A program made the translations under genes and the position numbers. Of a DNA stretch of 64,000 bases, positions 45,151 to 54,234 are shown piece after piece. The DNA is from Actinophytocola algeriensis (GTDB lineage Bacteria > Actinomycetota > Actinomycetes > Mycobacteriales > Pseudonocardiaceae), in the NCBI RefSeq assembly GCF_014203735.1, contig NZ_JACHJQ010000013.1, forward strand, positions 62,001 through 126,000, written 5' to 3'. The notes beneath the pieces were generated by a model. That model searched no databases and had not been told where the DNA came from. It saw nothing but the letters and a program-made list of their open reading frames with translations. The stretch's first letter is position 1. Every line of letters starts with the position of its first letter.

Positions 45151-46060
45151 CCTGGGTGGCGACCCTGGACCTGGTCCGCTGCGTGACCGCCACGGCGGCG
45201 ATGACCAGCACGGCCGCGCCCGCGGTCGCGGGGCTGATGTGCTGGGACAGCAACAGCGCGGACCACATCAGCGTCAGCACCGGCTGCAGGAGCTGGAGCT
45301 GCGAGATCCGCGCGATCCCGCCGAGCGCGAGGCCGCGGTACCACGCGTAGAACCCGGCGAACATGCTCACCGCGCTCACGTACGCGAGGCCGAGCCACGC
45401 GTTGACGTCCGGCGCGTGCCACGGTTCCGCGGTCAGGAGCGTCACCGGTATCACTGCCGGCAGCGCGAGGAGTAGCGCCCACGAGATGACCTGCCAGCCG
45501 CCGAGCTCGCGGGCCAGCACGCCGCCCTCGGTGTAGCCGAGCGCGGCCAGCCCGACCGCCGCGAGCAGCCACAGGTCGGCCACCCGGATCTGCCCGGCGC
45601 CCTGGACCACCGCGAACCCGAGCACGGTCACCATGCCGAACCCGCACGCCGCCCAGAACGGCCACTTCGGCCGCTCTCCCCCGCGCACGACGGCGAGCGC
45701 CGCGGTGGCCGCGGGCAGGAGCCCGACGAGGACGGCGCTGTGCGCGGATGTGGTGTCCCGCAAGGCAAGCACGCTGCACAGGGGGAAGCCGACCACCACG
45801 CCGACGGCGACGAGCGCGAGCCGCCGCCACTGGTTCGCGGTCGGCCGGGGCGCACGCGCGGCGAGCAGGCACACCGCGCCGAGCAGTGCCGCCGGGATGG
45901 CCCTGCCGAGCCCGACGGTGACCGCGCCGAACGCGGGCAGCGCGGCCTCGGACGCCGGGAAGGTGACGCTGAACGCCAGCACCCCGATGCTTCCCCACAG
46001 CAGGCCCGCGTCGAGTAGCGGGGCACGGCGCGCGACGGTAGCGCTATCCTTCACTGACAT
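45116..46060 (-). CDS. DMT/EamA-family exporter
   Basis: 314-aa ten-helix transporter of the drug/metabolite superfamily with two EamA repeats: GLLWGSIGVLAFSVTFPASEAALPAF, GVVVGFPLCSVLALRDTTSAHSAVLVGLLPAATAALAVV in the first and ALGYTEGGVLARELGGWQVISWALLLALP, YVSAVSMFAGFYAWYRGLALGGIARISQLQLLQPVLTLMWSALLL in the second. Its ATG (46058-46060) overlaps the ATG of the divergent MocR regulator. Such pairs usually export an amino acid or amine whose level MocR senses (inference). Confidence 0.92.
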   Translation of the reverse strand: MSVKDSATVARRAPLLDAGLLWGSIGVLAFSVTFPASEAALPAFGAVTVGLGRAIPAALLGAVCLLAARAPRPTANQWRRLALVAVGVVVGFPLCSVLALRDTTSAHSAVLVGLLPAATAALAVVRGGERPKWPFWAACGFGMVTVLGFAVVQGAGQIRVADLWLLAAVGLAALGYTEGGVLARELGGWQVISWALLLALPAVIPVTLLTAEPWHAPDVNAWLGLAYVSAVSMFAGFYAWYRGLALGGIARISQLQLLQPVLTLMWSALLLSQHISPATAGAAVLVIAAVAVTQRTRSRVATQVSGDRTAPVPR

Positions 46061-46073
46061 GTCCAACGATAGC
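46043..46073. promoter_or_regulatory. Shared operator/promoter of the divergent exporter-MocR pair
   Basis: Inverted repeat GCTATC(C)TT at 46043-46051 and AAC(G)ATAGC at 46065-46073 is centred near ACATGT, which contains both overlapping start codons. -10 boxes TATCCT (46045-46050, plus) and TATCGT (46071-46066, minus) lie 8 and 5 nt before the ATGs, so both mRNAs should be leaderless and share one control site. Confidence 0.8.
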
Positions 46074-47435
46074 AGTGTGGTCCGGCTCGCCAGTGCGCTG
46101 CGCGCACGGGCCGCCGCGCTCGCGCCCGGCGACCAGCTGCCGTCGAGCCGGTCCATCGTCGCGGAGCACGGCGTCAGCCCGGTCACCGTCGGCCGGGCCC
46201 TCGCGCGGCTCGCGGCCGAGGGCACGGTGGTCACCGAACCGGGCCGCGGCACGTTCGTCGCACCGCGGCAGACGCCGGTCGAGGACGTCGGCTGGCAGAC
46301 CGTCGCGCTCGGCGACGCCCGCGTCAACACCGCCCACCTCGGCAGGCTCCTCGAGGTGCCGGAGCCCGGCACGCTGGTCCTGTCGTCGGGCTACCTCGGC
46401 GACGACCTGCAGCCCACCCGTTTCCTCGCCACCGCGGCGGCGCGTGCCGCCCGCAGGCCGGGTGCGTGGGGACGGGTGCCACCGACCGGGCTGCCGGAGC
46501 TGCGAGCCGGGTTCGCCGCCACGATCGGTGTCGACGCCGGGGACGTCACGGTGGTCGCGGGCGGCCAGTCCGGTCTGTCCGCGGCGTTCCGCGCGCTGTC
46601 CCCACCCGGTGCGCCCGTGCTGCTGGAGGCACCGACCTACCTCGGTGCGGTCGCCGCCGCGCAGGCCGCGGACCTGCGGCCGGTCCCCGTGCCCGCCGAC
46701 ACCGACGGGCTGCGGCCGGACCTGCTCGCCGAGGCGTTCGCGCGGACCGGCGCCGCGCTCGTGTACACGCAGCCGACGTTCGCCAACCCGACCGGCGCGG
46801 TGCTGGCCCCGGCACGCAGGCAGGAGGTGCTCGACGTGGTGCACGCGGCCGGCGCGTTCCTGATCGAGGACGACTGGGCCCGCCACCTCGCACTGGACCG
46901 CACCGCCCCGCCCCCGCTGCTGCGGGACGACCGCAACGGGCACGTCGTGTACCTGACGTCGCTGACGAAGCCGGTCGCGCCGAGCCTGCGGGTGGGCGCA
47001 CTGGTCGCCCGCGGTCCGGCGGCGGGCAGGCTCGCGGCGATCCGGCGCGTCGAGGACCTGTTCATCTCCCGGCCGCTGCAGGAGATCGCGATCGAGCTGT
47101 TCGGCTCCCCCGCCTGGCAGCGCCACCTGACCACGCTGCGGGCGGCGCTGCGGGACCGGCGGGACGCGCTGGTGGCGGGGCTGCGCCGCGACCTGCCGCA
47201 GGTGGAGCTGACGCACGTCCCGTCGGGCGGTCTCCACCTGTGGGTGCGGCTGCCGGCGGAGGTCGACGAGATCGACCTGGTCACCCGCGCCCGCAAACGG
47301 GACGTGGTGATCGAGCCGGGCCACCCGTACTACGTGACCGAGCCGCCGGGACCCCACCTGCGCCTCACGTACGCGGCCGCGACCCCGGCCGAGCTGACCG
47401 AGGCGACCCGCAGACTCGCCCGGGAGCTAGCGTGA
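46059..47435 (+). CDS. MocR-type GntR/aminotransferase-fold regulator
   Basis: 458-aa fusion of a winged helix (residues about 5-70: LAPGDQLPSSRSIVAEHGVSPVTVGRALARLAAEGTVVTEPGRGTFVA) with a fold-type I PLP domain. WGRVPPTGLPELRAGFA, VVAGGQSGLSAAFRAL, VLLEAPTYLGAVAAAQA, YTQPTFANPTGAVL, FLIEDDWARHLAL and the PLP Lys in YLTSLTKPVAPSLRVG are all kept. Likely senses an amino-group ligand via PLP and controls the divergent DMT exporter. The next gene starts inside its stop codon. Confidence 0.94.
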   Translation: MSNDSSVVRLASALRARAAALAPGDQLPSSRSIVAEHGVSPVTVGRALARLAAEGTVVTEPGRGTFVAPRQTPVEDVGWQTVALGDARVNTAHLGRLLEVPEPGTLVLSSGYLGDDLQPTRFLATAAARAARRPGAWGRVPPTGLPELRAGFAATIGVDAGDVTVVAGGQSGLSAAFRALSPPGAPVLLEAPTYLGAVAAAQAADLRPVPVPADTDGLRPDLLAEAFARTGAALVYTQPTFANPTGAVLAPARRQEVLDVVHAAGAFLIEDDWARHLALDRTAPPPLLRDDRNGHVVYLTSLTKPVAPSLRVGALVARGPAAGRLAAIRRVEDLFISRPLQEIAIELFGSPAWQRHLTTLRAALRDRRDALVAGLRRDLPQVELTHVPSGGLHLWVRLPAEVDEIDLVTRARKRDVVIEPGHPYYVTEPPGPHLRLTYAAATPAELTEATRRLARELA

Positions 47436-48292
47436 GGACCGTGAACCGCACGATCCTCCCGGCAGTCGAGTGGCGGGCCCGCCAGGACGCGCACGTCTCG
47501 CGGGTGCGGCGGTGGACGGATCCCCTGCGGGAGCGCCGTGCCCGGGGCGAACGGCACCCGGTGCTCGACTTCCTGTTCACCTACTACTCGCACCGTCCCG
47601 CGCGGCTGCTGCGCTGGCACCCCGGCCCCGGCGTCGAACTGGCCGACGCCGACGAGTTCCTGCGGTGGCCCGCCTACCGGCGCACCGAGCACGGCGTGAC
47701 GCTGGCGCCGCTGCCCGCCGCGCGGCGGTCGGCCGTCGAGTTCGTGCACGCCCTGCTGACCGCGACCGCGGCACGCAAGCCGCACCTTGGCTGTTTCGGG
47801 CTGCACGAGTGGGCGATGGTGTACCGGTCCGGGGAGATCCGGCACGAGAACTGGCCGCTGCGGCTGGGCGGCGACGCCACGGACGCGGTCGTCGAGTCGC
47901 TTCCCGTGCGGTGCACGCACTTCGACGCGTTCCGGTTCTTCACCCACGACGCGCGCCCGCTGAACTCCCTGCAGCCACAGCGGTCCGACCAGGTCGCGCT
48001 CGAACAGCCCGGCTGCCTCCACGCGGGCATGGACCTGTACAAGTGGAGCTACAAGCTCGACCCGTACGTCCCGTCCGAGCTGGTCGCCGACTGCTTCGAG
48101 TTGGCACTCGACATCCGCTCGCTCGACATGCGCGCGAGCCCCTACGACCTCGCCCCGCTCGGCTACGCTCCGGTACGGATCGAGACGGCGGAGGGCCGGG
48201 CCCGGTACCGGCGGGAGCAGGCCGGGTTCACCGAGCGCGCGCGGCCGCTGCGGGCGGAGCTTGTTGCGGTGTGCGAGGAGTTGCTGGGATGA
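47432..48292 (+). CDS. Conserved actinobacterial protein often called 3-methyladenine DNA glycosylase
   Basis: 286-aa soluble protein. Conserved-looking blocks: HPVLDFLFTYYSHRPARLLRWHPG, FVHALLTATAARKPHLGCFGLHEWAMVYRS, HENWPLRLGG, RCTHFDAFRFFTHDARPLNSL and QPGCLHAGMDLYKWSYKLDPYVPSEL. These His/Cys/Asp-rich motifs suggest a metal-dependent enzyme; no helix-hairpin-helix or glycosylase Asp motif is visible, so the common name is doubtful. GTG 47432 overlaps the MocR stop (GTGA), with GGGAG 5 nt upstream. The lipoprotein gene follows with a 4-bp overlap, so the three are one translational unit. Confidence 0.78.
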   Translation: MRTVNRTILPAVEWRARQDAHVSRVRRWTDPLRERRARGERHPVLDFLFTYYSHRPARLLRWHPGPGVELADADEFLRWPAYRRTEHGVTLAPLPAARRSAVEFVHALLTATAARKPHLGCFGLHEWAMVYRSGEIRHENWPLRLGGDATDAVVESLPVRCTHFDAFRFFTHDARPLNSLQPQRSDQVALEQPGCLHAGMDLYKWSYKLDPYVPSELVADCFELALDIRSLDMRASPYDLAPLGYAPVRIETAEGRARYRREQAGFTERARPLRAELVAVCEELLG

Positions 48293-48783
48293 GGTCGTTC
48301 TTCGTCTGCGTGCTGGCCGCGCTGATGCTGGCCGGGTGCACGTCACGGACGGGTGGCGCGCCGGAGAGCACGGAGGAGAGCCGCGCGGAATCGGTCGACC
48401 TGGCCGTGCCGATCGAGCTGCGGCCGGTGCTGGAGACCGAGTCGACCGACCCGACGGTGATCGTCCTGCCCACCGACGACGGCGAACGGCTCACGCTGGC
48501 CGAGCCGATGCTCACGATCCGCCGCCTGGACAGCGCGGAGGTCACACTCGAGGAGACCGTGGGCAACTGGGTCCTGACCCTCGACCTGGACGACGCCGAC
48601 GGCAAGGCGTTCGGCGACTGGACCGCCGACCACATCGGCGAACGGCTCGCGATGGTCGCGGACGAGCAGGTGCTCATGGCACCTGCGATCCAGTCCGCCA
48701 TCCCGGGCGGCGAGATCCAGATCTCGGCGCGGTACACGCGCGACGAAGCCCAGGCGCTACTGGACAAGATCACCGGCAGGTAG
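48289..48783 (+). CDS. Lipoprotein with a SecD P1-head-like domain
   Basis: 164-aa lipoprotein: MRSFFVCVLAALMLAGC is a signal with lipobox LAGC (Cys17). Residues about 95-163 (VGNWVLTLDLDDADGKAFGDW, GERLAMVADEQVLMAPAIQSAI, GGEIQISARYTRDEAQALLDKI) match the SecD P1-head pattern: 'lAmv.d..v..aP.i...i.gg..i...yt..eA..L'. There are no membrane helices, so it is not SecD itself. Perhaps an extracytoplasmic chaperone or solute binder. Start overlaps the previous stop (ATGA 48289-48292). Confidence 0.85.
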   Translation: MRSFFVCVLAALMLAGCTSRTGGAPESTEESRAESVDLAVPIELRPVLETESTDPTVIVLPTDDGERLTLAEPMLTIRRLDSAEVTLEETVGNWVLTLDLDDADGKAFGDWTADHIGERLAMVADEQVLMAPAIQSAIPGGEIQISARYTRDEAQALLDKITGR

Positions 48784-48850
48784 GGCTGTCCCCACCAGGA
48801 TTCCGGGGGTTTCCCGGATGTCCCGGCGCGGGGCCGCTCCGTAACGTCGG
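48783..48850 (+). promoter_or_regulatory. Conserved upstream element, copy B (shared with 4878-4950)
   Basis: Contains TCCCCAC, GGATTC, GGGGGTTTCCC and TGTC, and CGTAACG 42 bp after GGATTC, in the same order as copy A. The serine hydrolase GTG lies 85 bp after GGATTC. Likely a promoter or binding site common to both genes. Confidence 0.6.
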
Positions 48851-48882
48851 CACGATCATCCACGCGACTTGGGGGTTGTGTT

Positions 48883-49998
48883 GTGCTGACGAGGAAATCC
48901 ACGCGCGTCGTCGCGGGTTCGCTGGCGCTGGCGCTCGGCTGTGTGGCGGCGGTGCCCGCGGCCGCGACACCACGTGGTGGCCACCCCGGTGACCACGCCG
49001 ATGTGCAAGCGGTCATCGACGGCTTCACCGCGGCTGGTGCGCCGGGTGCGATGGTGTACGGCCAGGACCGGCGCGGCCGCTGGTCGGTGTCGAGCGGCAC
49101 CGCCGAGCTGGGCACCGACCGCCCGATCCGGCCCCGCGACCGGGTGCGGGTCGCGAGCAACACCAAGATGTTCACGGCCGCGGTGGTGCTGCAACTCGTC
49201 GAGGAGCGCGAGGTCGAGCTGGACGCGCCCATCGAGGAGTACGTGCCGGGGCTGGTGCACGGCAACGGGTACGACGGCACGAAGATCACCGTGCGGCAGC
49301 TGTTGCAGCACACCAGCGGCATGGCGGACTACGTCGCCGACGTGCTGGCCGACCCGGACGCGAACAACCATCCGTGGCGCCCTGAGGAGCTGGTGGCGAT
49401 CGGGTTGAGCCACCCGCCGCTGTTCGCGCCCGGTGCGGCGTGGGCGTACTCCAACACCGGGTACATCGTGCTCGGCATGATCGTCGAAGAGGTGACGGGC
49501 AACGACCTCGGCGCGGAGGTCACCGACCGGCTGATCCGGCCGCTCGGGCTCGGCGGGACCACGTACCCGGAAGCGGGTGACAAGCGGATCCGGGGACCGC
49601 ACGCGCATGGCTACTTCGCCTTCCCCGGCCAGCCGGTCATGGACATCACCGAGCTGGAGCCGAGCCTGCCCGGCGCCGCCGGCTCGCTCGTCTCCACCGG
49701 CCCGGACCTGACCCGGTTCGTGCGGGCCCTGTTGTCCGGCAAGGTGTTGCGCCCGGACCTGCTCCGGCAGATGCGCACGACCGTGCCGGCCAGGGGGTAC
49801 GACTACGGTCTCGGGATCGGCGAGATCTCCCTGCCCTGCGGTGGTTCCGCCTGGGGCCACGCGGGAAACCTGCCGGGCTTCGACACGTTCACCGCGGCCA
49901 CCGAGGACGGCCGCGCGGTGTTCGTGGTGACCAACGGCCGCCTCGCCGACGGCAGCGCCGCGAACTCCCGCGCCGCGGCGGAGGCCGCGCTGTGCTGA
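48883..49998 (+). CDS. Secreted serine hydrolase (beta-lactamase/DD-peptidase fold, class C-like)
   Basis: 371-aa exported penicillin-binding-protein-like hydrolase. An N-terminal signal peptide (VVAGSLALALGCVAAVPAAA) precedes the fold. Catalytic motifs: SNTK (in RVASNTKMFTAAVVLQLVEE) as SxxK, YSN in AWAYSNTGYIVLGMIVEEVTG as YxN, and HAG in WGHAGNLPGFDTF as the KTG-like triad. QLLQHTSGMADYV is also typical. Could act as D-Ala-D-Ala carboxypeptidase or esterase. GTG 48883 start; the weak GGGG upstream and the conserved upstream element are its only visible regulation. Confidence 0.92.
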   Translation: MLTRKSTRVVAGSLALALGCVAAVPAAATPRGGHPGDHADVQAVIDGFTAAGAPGAMVYGQDRRGRWSVSSGTAELGTDRPIRPRDRVRVASNTKMFTAAVVLQLVEEREVELDAPIEEYVPGLVHGNGYDGTKITVRQLLQHTSGMADYVADVLADPDANNHPWRPEELVAIGLSHPPLFAPGAAWAYSNTGYIVLGMIVEEVTGNDLGAEVTDRLIRPLGLGGTTYPEAGDKRIRGPHAHGYFAFPGQPVMDITELEPSLPGAAGSLVSTGPDLTRFVRALLSGKVLRPDLLRQMRTTVPARGYDYGLGIGEISLPCGGSAWGHAGNLPGFDTFTAATEDGRAVFVVTNGRLADGSAANSRAAAEAALC

Positions 49999-50001
49999 CT
50001 C

Positions 50002-50040
50002 GATCGGCGCCGGACCACACAGCACGGTCCGGCGCCGATC
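50002..50040. terminator. Hairpin terminator after the serine hydrolase gene
   Basis: GATCGGCGCCGGACC (50002-50016), 9-nt loop, GGTCCGGCGCCGATC (50026-50040): a perfect 15-bp stem 3 bp after the stop, with no long T-run. Confidence 0.85.
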
Positions 50041-50189
50041 GTCTGGCAGTGCCCCTTGGATCTTTGTGCAAAGTCTTGGCCTGAGCAGCAGTTACCTCAG
50101 GGGAACGTGACGGCACTCAGCCACCGACCGCGCGCGGTCCGCCGGTGTCGCTGGGTCGGGACCAACACTTTGAAATCCGGGGAGGCGGA

Positions 50190-53057
50190 CTAGTAAGTGT
50201 CGATGGGTGGGCAGGAGCAGACCAGGTTGCGGTCGCCCTTCGCGCCGTCGATGCGCCGCACCGGCGGCCAGATCTTCTGGCCCGTCGCGCCCTGCGGGTA
50301 CACGGCCTCCTCGCGGCTGTACGGGTGGTCCCACTTGCCCGCGATGGACTCGGCCGTGTGCGGCGCGCCGCGCAGCGGGTTGTCCTCCAGCGGCCAGTCG
50401 CCGTGCGCGACCCGGTCGATCTCGCGGCGGATCGCGATCATGGCGTCGCAGAAGCGGTCCAGCTCCGCCAGGTCCTCGCTCTCGGTCGGCTCCACCATCA
50501 GCGTGCCCGCCACCGGGAACGACATCGTCGGAGCGTGCAGGCCGTAGTCGGCGAGCCGCTTGGCGACGTCGTCGACGGTGATGCCGGTGGCCTTGGTGAT
50601 GCCGCGCAGGTCGAGGATGCACTCGTGGGCGACGAACCCGCCGGCACCCGCGTACAGCACCGGGAAGTGCTCGTTCAGGCGCTTCGCGACGTAGTTCGCC
50701 GCGGCGACCGCGGTCATGGTCGCGCGCCGCAGCCCGGTACCGCCCATCATCCGCACGTACGCCCACGAGATCGGCAGGATCGACGCGCTGCCCCACGGCG
50801 CCGCGCTGATCGGTCCGACGCCGGTCTCCGGGCCGGCCTTCGGCTGCAGCGGGTGGTTCGGCAGGTACGGCGCCAGGTGCTCGCGCACACCGATCGGCCC
50901 GACACCAGGACCGCCGCCGCCGTGCGGGATGCAGAACGTCTTGTGCAGGTTCAGGTGTGACACGTCGGCGCCGAACTTCCCGAAGCGCGCCAACCCGATG
51001 AGCGCGTTCAGGTTCGCACCGTCCACATAGACCTGGCCGCCCGCGTCGTGCACCAGCTCGCACACGGTCCGCACGGTGTCCTCGTACACGCCGTGCGTCG
51101 ACGGGTACGTGATCATGATGGCGGACAGGTCGTCGCGGTGCGCGTCCACTGTGGACCGCAGGTGGTCGAGGTCGATGTTCCCGTCCGCGTCACAGCGAAC
51201 CACGACCACGCGCATGCCCGCCATGGCGGCGCTGGCGGCGTTGGTGCCGTGCGCACTGGCGGGGATGAGGCAGACGTCGCGGTCGCCCTGGCCGTTCGCG
51301 CGGTGGTAGGCGCGGATGGCGAGCAGGCCCGCGAACTCGCCCTGGCTGCCCGCGTTGGGCTGCAGGCTGACCGCGTCGTACCCGGTGACCCGCGCGAGCC
51401 AGTCCTCGAGGTCGGCCACGATGCCCAGCAGCCCGGCCGCGTCGTCGGCGGGCGCGAACGGGTGCAGGCTCGAGAACTCCGGCCAGGTGATGGGCTCCAT
51501 CTCGGCGGTGGCGTTCAGCTTCATGGTGCACGACCCGAGCGGGATCATGGACCGGTCGAGCGCGACGTCCTTGTCCGACAGGGCACGCAGGTACCGCAGC
51601 AGCGCGGTTTCCGAGCGGTGCGTGGAGAAGACGGGGTGCGTGAGGTACTCGGACGTGCGGCGGAGCTCGGCCGGGAACGCGTCCTCGGTGTCGGCGTCGA
51701 GCCGCTCGAGGTCGCCGTCCACGCCGAACGAGGCCCACAGCTTGCGCACGTGGTCCCGCGTGGTGGTCTCGTCACAGGCGACGGCGACCCGGTCGGCGGA
51801 GACGCGCCGGACGTTGATGCCGCGGTCACGCGCGTTCCCGACAACCTCGTCGGCCCGCCCCGGCACCTCGACGAGCACGGTGTCGAAGAAGTGGTCGTGC
51901 ACGACGGTGACCGCGCCCTGCCGCAACCCGGCGGCGAACACGGCGGCCATCCGGTGGGCGCGGGTGGCGATGTTCCGCAGCCCGTCGGGCCCGTGGTAGA
52001 CGGCGTACATGGAGGCGACGATGGCGAGCAGCACCTGCGCGGTGCAGATGTTGCTGGTGGCCTTCTCACGGCGGATGTGCTGCTCACGGGTCTGCAGCGC
52101 GAGCCGGTAGGCACGGTTGCCGTCGGCGTCGACGCTCACCCCGACCAGCCGGCCGGGCAGCTGCCGCTCGAGCCCCTGCCGCACGGCGAGGTACCCGGCG
52201 TGCGGTCCGCCGAAGCCCATCGGCACCCCGAACCGCTGGGTGGACCCGGCGACGACGTCGGCCCCGACCTCCCCTGGCGCCCGCAGGAGCGTCAACGACA
52301 GGAGGTCCGCGGCGACGACGACCTGGGCCCCACGCTCGTGCGCGGCCTCGATGAGCGCGGCGTGGTCGCGCACAGCGCCGCCGGCACCCGGGTAGGAGAG
52401 CAGCAACCCGAAGAAGTCCCCGTCCGGCAGCCCGTTCTCCAGGTCGGCGACCTCGACCTCGATCCCGAGCGGCTCGGCCCTGGTCTCGATCACGGCGACG
52501 GTCTGCGGGAACGTGTCGGCGTCCACGAGGAAGCGGTTGCTCTTGGCCTTCCCGGCCCGCCGCACGAGCGTCATCCCCTCCGCGGCGGCGGTGGACTCGT
52601 CGAGCATGGAGGCGTTGGCGAGCGGCAGCCCGGTGAGGTCGGCCACCATCGTCTGGAAGTTCAGCAGCGCCTCGAGGCGGCCCTGGGAGATCTCGGGCTG
52701 GTAGGGCGTGTAGGCCGTGTACCAGGCGGGCGACTCGAGCACGTTGCGCAGGATGACGGGCGGCGTGACGGTGCCGTAGTAGCCGAGCCCGATCATCGAG
52801 GTCAGCGCGGTGTTCTTGGCGGCGAGCCCACGCAGCTCGGCCAGCGCCTGCGCCTCGGAGGCGGGTGCGGGCAACCCGAGATCGGGGTTCGCCTCCCGGA
52901 TCGAGTCGGGCACGGCGCGCTCGACGAGTTCCTCGAGCGACCCGACCCCGATCACGTCGAGCATGCGCGCCAGCTCGGCAGGCCGCGGCCCGATGTGCCG
53001 GTCGGCGAAGAGGGTGCCGTCCTCAAGGGCGGCGAGTGGGATCCGGTCCTGGGTCAT
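50190..53057 (-). CDS. gcvP: Glycine dehydrogenase (decarboxylating), P-protein
   Basis: About 955-aa PLP enzyme starting the glycine cleavage cycle. N-half landmarks: [76 protein letters not shown]-half: STRGCTMK-type [51 protein letters not shown] and the PLP-lysine loop [16 protein letters not shown] (Lys706). ATG 53055-53057 has GGAGG 7 nt upstream and lies behind a tandem glycine riboswitch. gcvH is 3.4 kb upstream on the same strand; gcvT is not in this window. Confidence 0.97.
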   Translation of the reverse strand: MTQDRIPLAALEDGTLFADRHIGPRPAELARMLDVIGVGSLEELVERAVPDSIREANPDLGLPAPASEAQALAELRGLAAKNTALTSMIGLGYYGTVTPPVILRNVLESPAWYTAYTPYQPEISQGRLEALLNFQTMVADLTGLPLANASMLDESTAAAEGMTLVRRAGKAKSNRFLVDADTFPQTVAVIETRAEPLGIEVEVADLENGLPDGDFFGLLLSYPGAGGAVRDHAALIEAAHERGAQVVVAADLLSLTLLRAPGEVGADVVAGSTQRFGVPMGFGGPHAGYLAVRQGLERQLPGRLVGVSVDADGNRAYRLALQTREQHIRREKATSNICTAQVLLAIVASMYAVYHGPDGLRNIATRAHRMAAVFAAGLRQGAVTVVHDHFFDTVLVEVPGRADEVVGNARDRGINVRRVSADRVAVACDETTTRDHVRKLWASFGVDGDLERLDADTEDAFPAELRRTSEYLTHPVFSTHRSETALLRYLRALSDKDVALDRSMIPLGSCTMKLNATAEMEPITWPEFSSLHPFAPADDAAGLLGIVADLEDWLARVTGYDAVSLQPNAGSQGEFAGLLAIRAYHRANGQGDRDVCLIPASAHGTNAASAAMAGMRVVVVRCDADGNIDLDHLRSTVDAHRDDLSAIMITYPSTHGVYEDTVRTVCELVHDAGGQVYVDGANLNALIGLARFGKFGADVSHLNLHKTFCIPHGGGGPGVGPIGVREHLAPYLPNHPLQPKAGPETGVGPISAAPWGSASILPISWAYVRMMGGTGLRRATMTAVAAANYVAKRLNEHFPVLYAGAGGFVAHECILDLRGITKATGITVDDVAKRLADYGLHAPTMSFPVAGTLMVEPTESEDLAELDRFCDAMIAIRREIDRVAHGDWPLEDNPLRGAPHTAESIAGKWDHPYSREEAVYPQGATGQKIWPPVRRIDGAKGDRNLVCSCPPIDTY

Positions 53058-53097
53058 CTGCGCGCCTCCGGAGCGTGGGGTGGGCATGCGTCTGGCT

Positions 53098-53298
53098 GCC
53101 CTCCCCCTCTGTCCGTGCACGCTACGACGTGCGCCTGAGAGCTTCGTCCACATCATCTGGACTTGCACCTTCGGCGGGTCCGGTGCCGGACCGCTTTCCA
53201 GAGGCGTCTCCACCACGCGGTTCGGGTGCCTGAGAGGTTCCGGGGAGGAGTTGCTCCTTCGGCGCCGAGCCGGACTCGGTCTCTCCCGCGCGGGATCA
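53098..53298 (-). promoter_or_regulatory. Tandem glycine riboswitch of gcvP
   Basis: Two consecutive glycine aptamers on the minus strand. Aptamer 1: CGCGGGAGAGACC, GCGCCGAAGGAGCAACTCC, GGAACCTCTCAGGCACC. Aptamer 2: GGAGACGCCTCTGGAAAGCGG, GCCGAAGGTGCAAGTCC, GAAGCTCTCAGGCGCA, GACAGAGGGGGAG (order 5' to 3'; each listed piece is a part of the fold). Both contain the GCCGAAGG-GCAA and CTCTCAGGC blocks of the family. Glycine binding normally turns gcv genes on; an ON switch is expected here. Confidence 0.95.
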
Positions 53299-53518
53299 AC
53301 GACTACGCGCGTAGCGTACCCCGCTACCGGCGATCAACCCCCGCAAGGTCGCGAACGCGACGTCCGGTTCACCGGCGGTCACGGCCGGGAGCCGCTTCCT
53401 CGAACGGGACCTTCAGGACGTTGTCCGCAGGCGGCCGCCGGCCCCCGGAATCCAGCGTAACGACGAGCACCGACGCGAACCGGCCGCAACCACGCGTCAA
53501 CGGACCGTTCGCACGGTC

Positions 53519-54100
53519 TCACCCAGCGTTGCGGGCCTTTCGCCGGGCGGTCAGCTCGTCGTCGACGACCGTCTCGACGATGCCGCCGTCAGCACGCTCG
53601 GCCGGGAACTCGTGGATGGTCCCGTTGATCTCCTGCATGGCCCCGGACACGGCGATCCCGAAGACCCCCTGCCCGCCCTGCAGCAGATCGACGATCTCCT
53701 CTGGCGACGTGCACTCGTACACCGTCGTCCCGTCGGAGAAGAGCGTGATCCTGGCCAGGTCGCGGACCCCGCGCCTGCGCAGGTGGTCGACCGCCACGCG
53801 GATGTTCTGCAGCGACACCCCGGTGTCGAGCAGTCGCTTGACCACCTTCAGGACCAGGACGTCCTTGAACGAGTACAGCCGTGCCGAGCCGGAGCCGTGC
53901 GCACTGCGAATGGACGGGGCCACCAGCCCGGTCCGCGCCCAGTAGTCCAGCTGGCGGTACGTGATACCGGCGATCTGACAAGCCGCGGGCCCGCGGTAGC
54001 CGACGAGCTCGTCCGGTCCGGACTGGTCCGGAAACAGCTCGCCCTGCTCTCCGGTGACGGGACCTTCCTCGACCACGCCTGCCTCCAGTTTCCCTGCCAC
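53519..54100 (-). CDS. MerR-family regulator (Rv1830-like)
   Basis: 193-aa MerR-type protein: YRGPAACQIAGITYRQLDYWARTGLVAPSIRSAHGSGSARLYSFKDVLVLKVVKRLLDTGVSLQNIRVAVDHLRRRG is the DNA-binding part. The remainder (LARITLFSDGTTVYECTSPEEIVDLLQGGQGVFGIAVSGAMQEINGTIHEFP) is the conserved tail of this actinobacterial clade; no metal-binding Cys loop is present. Starts at GTG 54098-54100. Same neighbourhood as in M. tuberculosis (DUF151, ftsR, garA, gcvH); its target is not visible here. Confidence 0.92.
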   Translation of the reverse strand: MAGKLEAGVVEEGPVTGEQGELFPDQSGPDELVGYRGPAACQIAGITYRQLDYWARTGLVAPSIRSAHGSGSARLYSFKDVLVLKVVKRLLDTGVSLQNIRVAVDHLRRRGVRDLARITLFSDGTTVYECTSPEEIVDLLQGGQGVFGIAVSGAMQEINGTIHEFPAERADGGIVETVVDDELTARRKARNAG

Positions 54101-54126
54101 GCGCGAGCCGTCAGCTCGTCAATACG

Positions 54127-54155
54127 ACGGTAGGTCGGCGGGGGGACAGGGTCAA
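54127..54155 (-). promoter_or_regulatory. Promoter of the MerR gene with unusual upstream repeats
   Basis: Minus strand: TTGACC (54155-54150), 17-bp spacer, TACCGT (54132-54127), about 27 bp before GTG 54100. Upstream of the -35, AGGTTTAGGTTTGCGACCT (near 54174-54192) has a direct AGGTTT repeat and an AGGT/ACCT dyad, possibly a MerR operator. Confidence 0.7.
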
Positions 54156-54234
54156 CGCGACGCGCGGACGACAGGTCGCAAACCTAAACCTGATATGGAG
54201 ACTTTGTTACCGATCAGTCATCAACGCCGGGCCT

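Noticed and set aside
49999-50189. Gene in the gap between the serine hydrolase and gcvP
   Set aside because: Only the terminator is supported; no frame with ribosome site or coding bias.
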